From Cloacimonetes bacterium UBA5614 (GTDB lineage Bacteria; Cloacimonadota; Cloacimonadia; Cloacimonadales; Cloacimonadaceae), in NCBI GenBank assembly GCA_002424605.1, contig DIKQ01000005.1, forward strand, positions 428,401 through 492,400: DNA of 64,000 bases, given 5' to 3'. Position numbers and translations under genes: made by a program. Of this stretch, positions 52,303 to 60,364 are shown piece by piece. Every line of letters begins with the position of its first letter. Position 1 is the first letter of the stretch. Under the pieces are notes generated by a model, which worked only from the letters and a program-made list of their open reading frames with translations, searched no databases and had not been told where the DNA came from.

Positions 52303-53604
52303 TTATGGCTTGCCCATTGTGGAAACAGCCCTGGCAAAGACCTTGGTGAAATCGTTGTAAAACGCGTAAACCATCAGCAGCATCAGAAGCACAAACCCGA
52401 CGTTCTGAGCTATTATCTGGATTCTTACGGGAATGGGTTTTCCAATGATTCCCTGTACTATGGCAAACATGATATGCCCGCCGTCCAGGACAGGAATCGG
52501 CAGCAGGTTCATAATCATCAGCACCAGACTGATGGCTGCCACAAACATCAACCAGGCATTCCAGCCCTTTTTAGCCGACTGGCTGCTGAGGGAGTATATC
52601 ATCACAGGTCCTCCCACAGAGCTCTTAATCGTTTCTGGACGGCTGATGAGCTTGTATAGTCCCACGTAATTCAGGACAACGAAGTTCAGAGTGGATTTGA
52701 CCCCATATTCCACTGCCTGCAGGGGCGGGTAGGATTGTTCGTAGGAAACCGGCATATTCTGCATTATACCAATCAGTTTCTGCCCTTCGGTCATCGGATT
52801 CCCTTCCAGCGCAATCACTCTTTGGAACAGGCTGTCACCCCTCTTCACCATCAGTTCAACCGAGTCCCGCGAAGAGAGGGTAATCATTTCACGCATCTCA
52901 TACCAGTCTTTCACCCGGATTGAATTGACGCTGACAATATTGTCACCCGTCTTCAGACCTGCTCTCCAAGCCGGCATACCGGGACTTACATCCCCGATGG
53001 TGGCAGGCACGAACGGATACACATCATTGGAAAAAGCAACGATATCAATCTGAGGAAGGGTCATGGTCAGCTTACTGCCGTCTCTTTTCAGTTCTATATC
53101 ATTAGCGTGAACGGCGTCCAGGCTTCCGAGAAAATGAAACCAGCCCTTTACCGGTTTACCATTTACTGCCAGGATGGAATCCCCGGGTACGAAGACCAGT
53201 TCATAATTGCCGGAAACCTTTCCCACAATCGGATTGAGGTCTTCTGCCCTGCTGGGGAGCATAAATGTGAAAATAAATATCAGGACAGCCAGCAACAGGT
53301 TTGACAAGGGTCCAGCCAGCGCGATGATAATCTTTTTCCACCACCTGGTATAGCGGAAGCTGTCCTCTTCTTCCTCAGAATCTTCTTCCAGGGCTTCGCC
53401 CTTCATTTTGACATAACCGCCCAGGGGCAGCCAGCCTATTTTGTATTCAATGCCGTGTCTGACCAATTTGAAAATCGGTCTGCCGAACCCGATGGAAAAT
53501 GCCTCAACCTTCACTCCGCACAGCCTTGCTGCCAGAAAGTGGCCTGTTTCATGCACGGTGACCAAAACCCCAAGGGCTACTAATGCCAGGATTATATCAA
53601 ACAA
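52303..53604 (-). CDS. rseP: Site-2 protease RseP (M50)
   Basis: 433 residues. It is an inner-membrane zinc protease that cuts anti-sigma factors and leftover signal peptides. HETGH (~21-25) in the first membrane helix and LDGGH in the C-terminal helix pair supply the zinc site. Two PDZ-like segments lie between them (~115-185 and ~190-275). The start is TTG at 53604, behind AGGAGAG, because the first residues then align with the family N-terminus and no ATG exists nearby. It is the first gene of the seven-to-eight-gene operon and diverges from the M14 carboxypeptidase gene. Confidence 0.93.
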   Translation of the reverse strand: MFDIILALVALGVLVTVHETGHFLAARLCGVKVEAFSIGFGRPIFKLVRHGIEYKIGWLPLGGYVKMKGEALEEDSEEEEDSFRYTRWWKKIIIALAGPLSNLLLAVLIFIFTFMLPSRAEDLNPIVGKVSGNYELVFVPGDSILAVNGKPVKGWFHFLGSLDAVHANDIELKRDGSKLTMTLPQIDIVAFSNDVYPFVPATIGDVSPGMPAWRAGLKTGDNIVSVNSIRVKDWYEMREMITLSSRDSVELMVKRGDSLFQRVIALEGNPMTEGQKLIGIMQNMPVSYEQSYPPLQAVEYGVKSTLNFVVLNYVGLYKLISRPETIKSSVGGPVMIYSLSSQSAKKGWNAWLMFVAAISLVLMIMNLLPIPVLDGGHIMFAIVQGIIGKPIPVRIQIIAQNVGFVLLMLLMVYAFYNDFTKVFARAVSTMGKP

Positions 53605-53696
53605 AAGCTCTCCTGATTATTCTTGTTAATCAAATTACATTTTGAAAATCCTCTGACGGGGTCAAGCATTAATTTTTTAAAAACACTTGACTCCGG

Positions 53697-53712
53697 TGGT
53701 ATGAAAATTGCA
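53697..53712 (+). promoter_or_regulatory. Sigma-54 promoter for the 768-aa M14 carboxypeptidase
   Basis: TGGTATGAAAATTGCA fits TGGYAYRNNNNTTGCW at every defined position and lies 40 nt before ATG 53752. Confidence 0.8.
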
Positions 53713-53751
53713 CTGTGCATGCGTGAGATAAAAAGAGAATTGGAGATAACA

Positions 53752-56058
53752 ATGAAAACAACCGTTCTGACCCTGCTTTTACTGGTGGTAATCGCAAGTA
53801 TGGCTTTTGCCCTGCCCAGTTGGTATCACACCTACAGCCAGATAGAAACAGAGCTTCAGCAGTTGGAAAACCAATATCCTTCCATTGCCAAAGTATATAC
53901 CATTGGATATTCACAGCAGGACAATATTCCGATTTACGCCATCAAGATTTCCGATAATGTGGAGCTTGAGGAGCAGGAGCCTGCCGTAGTTTTTGTCGGT
54001 CAGGTGCATGCTGAGGAAGTTCTCGGCGTCCAGACTGTGATGTCCAATATCAATACCATCCTTGCCAACAGCCAGCAGCTGCCTTACGGAAACTGGATTA
54101 ACCAGCTGGAAATCTGGTTTATCCCCACTCTCAACCCTGAAGGGCACAACGTTGTTTCCGCTGGGCTGGACCTTTCCTACCGCAAGAACAAAAGAGACAA
54201 CAATAACAACGGAATCTTTGACTACAGCCCCCTGGTCGGCTGGGACATCGACGGAGTGGACATCAACCGCAATTTCTCCTTCAACTGGTGTCATGGCGAT
54301 ACCTTGTACCAGAGCGGCGGTAATGAATATTATGACTATTACAGGGGACCTGCACCCATGTCTGAGAGCGAATCCCAGGCGTTCGCAGCTTTTGCCCTTG
54401 AGCACAAACCGGTTTACAGCATCATCTGGCATTCCTCCCGCACAGGAAATCTCTCCGAGAAAGTCTTTTACCCCGGAAACTATGCAGGGCACAGACCCAT
54501 TCCAGACCTTGACTTAGGCACCCAGGTGGGAACGAGCGTTGCCTCGCTTATCATCACGGAAAACGGAACTTCGGGTTATGAAGCTTCAGCTTCCACTGCC
54601 CGCAAAGGCGGTGTTAACGACTGGCTTTACAAGGAACTGGGCAATATCTGCCTGGTTATAGAATGCGGTACAATGAACCTCCAGCCTGATTCACTGCTGA
54701 TGGTGGATACGGTGCAGAGAACTTCCAACGGAACCTGGTGGATTCTGAACCGCACCATGCCTTTTGCCGCCAATATGGTTTCCAATTCCATGCTGACCGG
54801 TGTCATTACTGACGCAGTGACAGGCCTGCCCCTGGAAGCCGAGATAAAGATTGACCAAAAGCATGCCCGCTGGTTCACTCCGCGCAAGTCTGACCCCACG
54901 ACCGGCAGGTACTGGAGAGCTGTCAAAAACGGCACATATACCATCCGATACCGCAAGAAAGGATATGCGGAATATGTCCTGCCCTCCCAGACAGTCAACA
55001 ACGGCAGCTGGACCACCGTCCACGTTGCCATGCAGCCCCTCCCCCCTGTTACGCTCACAGGAACTGTGACCAGTTCTGTCAATGGACAGCTGATTCCTGC
55101 CAATATCGTTTTGTTTGACGTGGAAAATGAGACCCAGGATACCAATGGCGAATTTATCTTTACCACTTATCCCGGTCCGCACCGCATTGAAATCTCAGCC
55201 GATGGCTACTATCCCCTGGTGCAAACCCTGGAAATCGGCAGCGGAGCCTCGGCTCTGAATATGCATATCGTTCTTACTCCCGAGACCGTCCAGTTTGAGG
55301 AAGACTGGGAAAGCGGAACCGGCGGCTGGACCATCAACGGTCCCTGGGTGCTGCAGAATGAGCTTTCCATGAGCGGTTATGCCATCACCGACAGTTGGGG
55401 CGGCTTTGGCTTCTATGCTTTGGGAGCGGACGTCTGGATTCAAACCGAAAATCCCATACAGATTCCTGTTTCCGGAAACCCAATGCTGACCTTTGACCAG
55501 CATTTGTACACTGAATTTGAATTTGACCCTGTCCGTGTCCAGGTTTCTGCCGATACCCTGCAGTGGCAGACTATCTACACCCAGTCCGGGCAGTACGACT
55601 GGTGGCATCCCGTTTACATTCCCCTGGCCGAATTAGCCGGGCAGAACCTCTATTTCCGGTTTCGCCTGACTGATGACTCTCCCGCCGGTGGATTGAACGA
55701 CCCCGGCTGGACCATTGACAACATCAAAATCATCACCGGAAGCGCCACCAGCATAGATAGCGGAGCGGAAAGCATCCCTGTCGCCACTGTGCTTTACCCC
55801 AATTATCCCAATCCCTTTAACCCCGAAACCAACATCCGCTTTGCCCTCGCCCAATCCGGCAAGGTTATGCTGGATATCTACAATCTCAAGGGACAGCGGG
55901 TCAAAACCCTTGCTGACGGTGTTTACAACGCAGGGACCCACACCCTGAAATGGAACGGAACCGATGACAACGGCATTCCTGCCGCCAGCGGTGTCTATTT
56001 CTACAAAATGACCGCCGGCACCACTGCCAAAACCCAAAAAATGATTCTAATGAAATAA
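53752..56058 (+). CDS. Secreted M14 carboxypeptidase with T9SS sorting domain
   Basis: 768 residues. ATG 53752 follows TTGGAGATAAC and opens a signal peptide (MKTTVLTLLLLVVIASMAFA). M14 catalytic domain (~25-345): zinc ligands H86 and E89 (VHAEEVLG) and H227 (IIWHSS), and catalytic E304 (LVIECGT). Two carboxypeptidase-regulatory-like beta domains follow (~350-505), then a choice-of-anchor J/MAM-like domain (~510-665) and a type A sorting domain (YPNYPNPFNPETNI...YNLKGQRVKT...SGVYFYKM...KMILMK). It should trim C-terminal residues of peptides at the cell surface. It is only distantly related to the M14 at 10921-12810 and, unlike it, carries the sorting signal. Confidence 0.92.
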   Translation: MKTTVLTLLLLVVIASMAFALPSWYHTYSQIETELQQLENQYPSIAKVYTIGYSQQDNIPIYAIKISDNVELEEQEPAVVFVGQVHAEEVLGVQTVMSNINTILANSQQLPYGNWINQLEIWFIPTLNPEGHNVVSAGLDLSYRKNKRDNNNNGIFDYSPLVGWDIDGVDINRNFSFNWCHGDTLYQSGGNEYYDYYRGPAPMSESESQAFAAFALEHKPVYSIIWHSSRTGNLSEKVFYPGNYAGHRPIPDLDLGTQVGTSVASLIITENGTSGYEASASTARKGGVNDWLYKELGNICLVIECGTMNLQPDSLLMVDTVQRTSNGTWWILNRTMPFAANMVSNSMLTGVITDAVTGLPLEAEIKIDQKHARWFTPRKSDPTTGRYWRAVKNGTYTIRYRKKGYAEYVLPSQTVNNGSWTTVHVAMQPLPPVTLTGTVTSSVNGQLIPANIVLFDVENETQDTNGEFIFTTYPGPHRIEISADGYYPLVQTLEIGSGASALNMHIVLTPETVQFEEDWESGTGGWTINGPWVLQNELSMSGYAITDSWGGFGFYALGADVWIQTENPIQIPVSGNPMLTFDQHLYTEFEFDPVRVQVSADTLQWQTIYTQSGQYDWWHPVYIPLAELAGQNLYFRFRLTDDSPAGGLNDPGWTIDNIKIITGSATSIDSGAESIPVATVLYPNYPNPFNPETNIRFALAQSGKVMLDIYNLKGQRVKTLADGVYNAGTHTLKWNGTDDNGIPAASGVYFYKMTAGTTAKTQKMILMK

Positions 56059-56081
56059 ACCCTCCAGCATTATATCCCATA

Positions 56082-56114
56082 GGCACGGACTCCGGTCCGT
56101 GCCTTGGTTTTTTT
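56082..56114 (+). terminator. Terminator of the 768-aa M14 gene
   Basis: GGCACGGAC and GTCCGTGCC form a 9-bp stem with a 4-base loop, followed by TTGGTTTTTTT. Confidence 0.92.
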
Positions 56115-56144
56115 CCCCCGGATTTCCCTCAGTCCCCCCTTTAT

Positions 56145-56217
56145 GACATACCCCGAAGATGTCCCGAAGATGCCCGGGTTTTCTTCGGTCGGCTTCGGGA
56201 CATCTCCGCGACATCTC
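56145..56217. repeat. 73-bp palindromic intergenic element, copy 6 of 7
   Basis: GACATACC...GACATCTC, 73 bp, just past the terminator of the M14 gene; right flank AGTAAGCGGGAAG. Confidence 0.88.
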
Positions 56218-56294
56218 AGTAAGCGGGAAGCAGAAAATGACCAAACAGGAAACAGGCTTTCCCGATATAAAAAACGTCCTTTAAAATCACCCCC

Positions 56295-56342
56295 GCCGTC
56301 ACATAAAAAATATATTGACGGCTTTGCTTTGCCTGATATTTA
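56295..56342 (+). promoter_or_regulatory. Probable photolyase promoter overlapped by inverted repeat
   Basis: TTGACG (56315-56320), 16-bp spacer, TATTTA (56337-56342) form a promoter candidate. GCCGTCA at 56295-56301 and TGACGGC at 56316-56322 are exact reverse complements 14 bp apart; the right arm covers the -35 box, the position expected of an operator. Confidence 0.5.
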
Positions 56343-56408
56343 AAGGTAAGAAGTCTATCTTTTTACGGCATAGCTAAATATACCCGAAGGGAGAAAAGGA
56401 AAACTCTG

Positions 56409-57878
56409 TTGGAAAAAGAACGCCTGCAGGAATTGAATTCCAAAGATATAGCGCGGGGAAGTTATGTTCTCTACTGGATGATGCGCTCCAAGAGAGTTGC
56501 GGATAATCCTGCCCTGGCTTATGCAGTGGAACAGGCAAATGAGATGCAGCTTCCGCTAATCGCTCTTTATGTCCTCACAGACGGCTTTCCGGATTCCAAC
56601 CTTTCCCACTATCACTTTGTCTGGGAAGGCATGCCCCATATCGCCTCTGAATTAAGCAAGTTAAACGTTTCCTTTTTCAGTGTACTCGGGAATGTGACTG
56701 AAACAGTCTCCCGCTGGGCAGAGAAAGCAGCCCTTGTGGTTGCTGACACGGGATATTTGAGATACCAGATTGCCTGGAAAACCCTGATTGCCCACAAATC
56801 CCCCTGCCGGATGGTGCAATTGGAGGGGAATTGTCTCTTTCCTGAAAATGCTGTGATGAACAAAGAAGCATACAATGCCAAGGTTTTACGAGACAAAATA
56901 CACCGTCTGCTGCCGGATTTTGAACTGAAGCTATTTGACCCCGGATATGTGAAAACATCCCTCCCGGCTGAGATGAAAACCGCCCTGGAAGTCCAGACAG
57001 AGAAGAATGGGGAATTCATCGTTGACCATGCTTCCGTCGCCATGATTTATCAGGATAAATTGCATGACTTTATTGAAAAGCAAGACAGCAGCGTTAATCA
57101 GAGACACCACTTTACTGGCGGTTATCCCGAAGCAAGCAAGTACCTGAAAACCTTTGTTGAGGAGCTTTTGCCCGGTTTCCAAAAAAACAGGGGAAATCCG
57201 GCTGTCGATTTCCAGAGCAACCTCAGCCCCTATCTGCACTTTGGACAGATTTCCATCCGCCAGGCACTGCAAAGCTTGATTTCATCGCTTGATATGCCGG
57301 AAAGGGAGTTCTTTAAAACCGTCGTAGCAGTCAAGCCAGGAAAACATTGGGACGATAGGGTAAACGGAGCACTGGAATTCTTTGAGGAGGCTGTGGTGCG
57401 CCGTGAACTGGGAGCAAACTTCTGCTGCTTCAACGAAGATTATGACCAGTACAGCGCTTTGCCTGAATGGGCAAGGCAAACCCTCAGGGAACATGTCTCT
57501 GACCCCAGGCCTTATCTTTACGAACTGCCGGCACTCGAAAATGCTGAGACCCACGACGCCTGCTGGAATGCTGCTCAGAAAGAAATGGTTCTTACCGGCA
57601 AAATGCACGGCTATATGAGAATGTATTGGTGCAAAAAGATTATCGAATGGTGCCGTGAACCGGAGGAAGCTTTCCAGATTTCACTGTACCTGAACAATAA
57701 ATATGAACTGGACGGGCGTGACCCCAATGGCTTTGCCGGGGTTGCCTGGTGCTTCGGAAAGCACGACAGGGCATGGGGAACTTTCCCTGTGTTCGGAAAC
57801 GTCCGGATTATGAAAGAAAGCGGTCTCTACCGTAAGTTTGATATGAAGCAATACATTGCCAGAATCGACCAACTGTAA
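56409..57878 (+). CDS. Class II CPD photolyase
   Basis: 489 residues. It repairs UV-made cyclobutane pyrimidine dimers using reduced FAD and light. The class II pattern is clear from the start (YVLYWMMRSKRVADNPAL, then LTDGFPDSNLSHYHF). The FAD/DNA-binding half shows WDDRVNGALEFFEEAVVRREL shortened here, ELGANFC, MHGYMRMYWCKKI and DPNGFAGVAWCFGKHDRAWG. The start is TTG 56409 behind AAGGAAAAC; the next in-frame ATG falls inside conserved sequence. The sensor-kinase gene begins 15 nt after its stop, suggesting one transcript. Confidence 0.93.
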   Translation: MEKERLQELNSKDIARGSYVLYWMMRSKRVADNPALAYAVEQANEMQLPLIALYVLTDGFPDSNLSHYHFVWEGMPHIASELSKLNVSFFSVLGNVTETVSRWAEKAALVVADTGYLRYQIAWKTLIAHKSPCRMVQLEGNCLFPENAVMNKEAYNAKVLRDKIHRLLPDFELKLFDPGYVKTSLPAEMKTALEVQTEKNGEFIVDHASVAMIYQDKLHDFIEKQDSSVNQRHHFTGGYPEASKYLKTFVEELLPGFQKNRGNPAVDFQSNLSPYLHFGQISIRQALQSLISSLDMPEREFFKTVVAVKPGKHWDDRVNGALEFFEEAVVRRELGANFCCFNEDYDQYSALPEWARQTLREHVSDPRPYLYELPALENAETHDACWNAAQKEMVLTGKMHGYMRMYWCKKIIEWCREPEEAFQISLYLNNKYELDGRDPNGFAGVAWCFGKHDRAWGTFPVFGNVRIMKESGLYRKFDMKQYIARIDQL

Positions 57879-57893
57879 CCCTGGGAGGATTTG

Positions 57894-60359
57894 ATGCGGA
57901 AAAACCGGTTTTACCTGCTCTGCCTGTTAGCTATTATGATTATCATCCCTGCTGTCGCCAGGGATAATCCTCCTGCCGGAAGAGTCATCAGGATAGGCGG
58001 AGATATGAACTTTCCGCCTTACGAATACATCGGCAGCGATGAAACCCCCGCCGGTTACAATGTTGACCTTACAAAAGCCATCGCCGAAGCCATGGGTTTT
58101 GAAGTGGAATATCGCCTTGGGAAATGGTCCAAAGTCCGGGAATGGCTGGATAAAGGGGAAATCGACATCATCCAGGGCATGGCTTTCTCGCCTGAACGTA
58201 CAGGTAAATATGCCTTTTCCCTGCCCCATTCTGAAACCTGGCGCTGTTTCTTCGTCAGGAAAGATGCAAAGTTCAAGGCTATCAGAGACCTGTCCCAGGC
58301 AAGCATAGTGCTTCAGGAAGGTGATGTTGCGCTGGAATACCTTGATGCCAATCACTTCAGGGGCAGCCGGCTGACTGTTCCGTCTCAGGAAGATGCCCTC
58401 CTGCTGGTGGCGGAAGGAAAGTTTGACGCTGCTGCAGTCACCTACAGGCATGGTATGCATATTGTCAAAAGCAATAAGCTGAATATGCTGAAGGCTATTG
58501 ACGAACCCTTTGCCCCGCGCTTCTACTGCTATGCAGTACGCAAGTCCAATGTCATGCTGCTCAATGAATTCAACGCCGGACTTAGCATTCTCAAGGAAAA
58601 CGGGAAGTTCTACCAGATTCAGCGCGAGTGGTTTCACGGCGATGGTCTGGAGAATGTCTCGCGCAAGCTGTTTATCAGGAAGCTGCTGCTGGTTGTCATT
58701 CCTATGTTTGCCGTATTCTTGGCTGCCCTGATTTGGGTCTGGCTGCTCAGGAAGCAAATCAGCCGCAAATCCAAGGACCTGCAAAGGGAACTGGAAGGAC
58801 GCCTCAAATATGAAAGCGAGCTTAACCGCGAATACAAGATGTTCGTTAACGGCCCTGTCATCGTGTACAAACTGCAAAGCGACCCCAATGTCGTATCCTA
58901 TATTTCAGACAATATCAGGCAGTTTGGATATGACCCCAAGGAACTAATCCTGCACAAGAAATCCTTTACTGATATTATATTCTCGGAAGACCGTGAACGG
59001 GTTCTGGACCACTTCCGCAAAGACCTGGAAGACGGCAGCGAATTTGGAGCCAAGCAGTATCGTATCATCACCGCTAACGGGCAGATTTGCTGGGTGTTTG
59101 ACTACACTCTCATAGTCAGGGATACTGAGGAATCGCCCTGGTACTATGGCTATATGCTGGACATCACTGCCCAGAAAACCCTGGAAGCTGAACTGCTGGA
59201 GGCAAAGGAAAAAGCCGAAGCCGCCAACATCGCCAAGGGACACTTCCTTTCCAATATAAGCCACGAGATACGCACCCCGTTAAACGGTATCCTGGGCTTC
59301 ATCCAGGTCCTGCAGGGCACCAGTCTTTCCTCCGAGCAGAAAGAGTATATGGACCTGATAACTTCCTCGGGAAAAACGCTCATGAAAATAGTGAACGACA
59401 TCCTGGATTTCTCCAAGATGGAATCAGGCAAGCTTGACCTTGTCGTCACTGACTTTAACCCGCGCTTTCTCATCGAGGACATCATCAAGACCTACGCCAG
59501 TCTTTCCGACAAACCAAGAGTGGACCTGCGCATAAGGATTGGAGACAATCTGCCCACCATCATTTACGGAGACATGATGCGTCTGCGCCAGATACTTCTA
59601 AACCTGATGCAGAACGCTCTCAAGTTCACTGACTCCGGTTTCATCGAGATTTCGGCTGACGTTTATAACCAGAACGAGGACGACATCCGCCTGCTCTTTT
59701 CCGTAAAGGACACCGGCATAGGCATAGACCCAATGAAGCAGCGTGACATCTTTGAAAACTTCATCCAGGCAGACCCTGCCATCACCAAGAAGTACGGCGG
59801 AACGGGGCTGGGACTTTCCATCGTCAAGAAGCTGGTTGCACTGATGGGTGGTTTCATCTGGGTTGAAAGCGAACCCAACAAAGGCAGCAACTTCTTCTTT
59901 ATCCTGAGTTTCAAGACCAAGGCGGCTGACCGGCCACGTTACGAACAGCAGTTGGAGGAGTCTGCCCAGGAGCGCGCTCCCCTGCCAAAGCTTAATATTC
60001 TGCTGGTGGAAGACGAACCTATCAACCAGTTGGTAACGCAGAAGCAGCTCGAGAAATGGAATCTCGGGGTCAGCACTGCGCAAACCGGCAAGGAAGCCCT
60101 GGAAATGATGCTGGAACAGGAGTTTGATTGTATCCTGATGGACGTGCAGATGCCTGAGATGGACGGCATGACCGCAACCAACATCATCCGTCAGCGGGAG
60201 GAAGGCACCGATAAACACATTCCTATCATTGCCTTCACCGCAGCAGCCATGGCAGGGGATAAGGAGCGTTTCCTGGCTTCAGGAATGGACGACTACATTG
60301 CCAAGCCGATTGACATTGACCACCTTTACCGCATTCTCAAAGGCATAAAATCCTCTTAA
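57894..60359 (+). CDS. Hybrid histidine kinase with periplasmic SBP3 sensor
   Basis: 821 residues. ATG 57894 lies 5 nt after GGGAGGA; a TTG three bases earlier is less likely. Order: signal/N-terminal helix, a periplasmic family 3 solute-binding domain (~25-250, GGDMNFPPYEYIG, DIIQGMAFSPERT), a membrane helix (~262-283), PAS (~310-425), HisKA with H457 (SHEIRTPLNG), HATPase_c with N-box MQNALKF, DTGIGID and GGTGLGLSIV, and a receiver domain (~700-815) with phospho-acceptor D750 (MDVQMPEMDG). It should sense a small solute, probably an amino acid judging by SBP3 family habits, and relay phosphate internally. It sits between photolyase and a second, degenerate kinase. Confidence 0.92.
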   Translation: MRKNRFYLLCLLAIMIIIPAVARDNPPAGRVIRIGGDMNFPPYEYIGSDETPAGYNVDLTKAIAEAMGFEVEYRLGKWSKVREWLDKGEIDIIQGMAFSPERTGKYAFSLPHSETWRCFFVRKDAKFKAIRDLSQASIVLQEGDVALEYLDANHFRGSRLTVPSQEDALLLVAEGKFDAAAVTYRHGMHIVKSNKLNMLKAIDEPFAPRFYCYAVRKSNVMLLNEFNAGLSILKENGKFYQIQREWFHGDGLENVSRKLFIRKLLLVVIPMFAVFLAALIWVWLLRKQISRKSKDLQRELEGRLKYESELNREYKMFVNGPVIVYKLQSDPNVVSYISDNIRQFGYDPKELILHKKSFTDIIFSEDRERVLDHFRKDLEDGSEFGAKQYRIITANGQICWVFDYTLIVRDTEESPWYYGYMLDITAQKTLEAELLEAKEKAEAANIAKGHFLSNISHEIRTPLNGILGFIQVLQGTSLSSEQKEYMDLITSSGKTLMKIVNDILDFSKMESGKLDLVVTDFNPRFLIEDIIKTYASLSDKPRVDLRIRIGDNLPTIIYGDMMRLRQILLNLMQNALKFTDSGFIEISADVYNQNEDDIRLLFSVKDTGIGIDPMKQRDIFENFIQADPAITKKYGGTGLGLSIVKKLVALMGGFIWVESEPNKGSNFFFILSFKTKAADRPRYEQQLEESAQERAPLPKLNILLVEDEPINQLVTQKQLEKWNLGVSTAQTGKEALEMMLEQEFDCILMDVQMPEMDGMTATNIIRQREEGTDKHIPIIAFTAAAMAGDKERFLASGMDDYIAKPIDIDHLYRILKGIKSS

Positions 60360-60364
60360 TCCTG

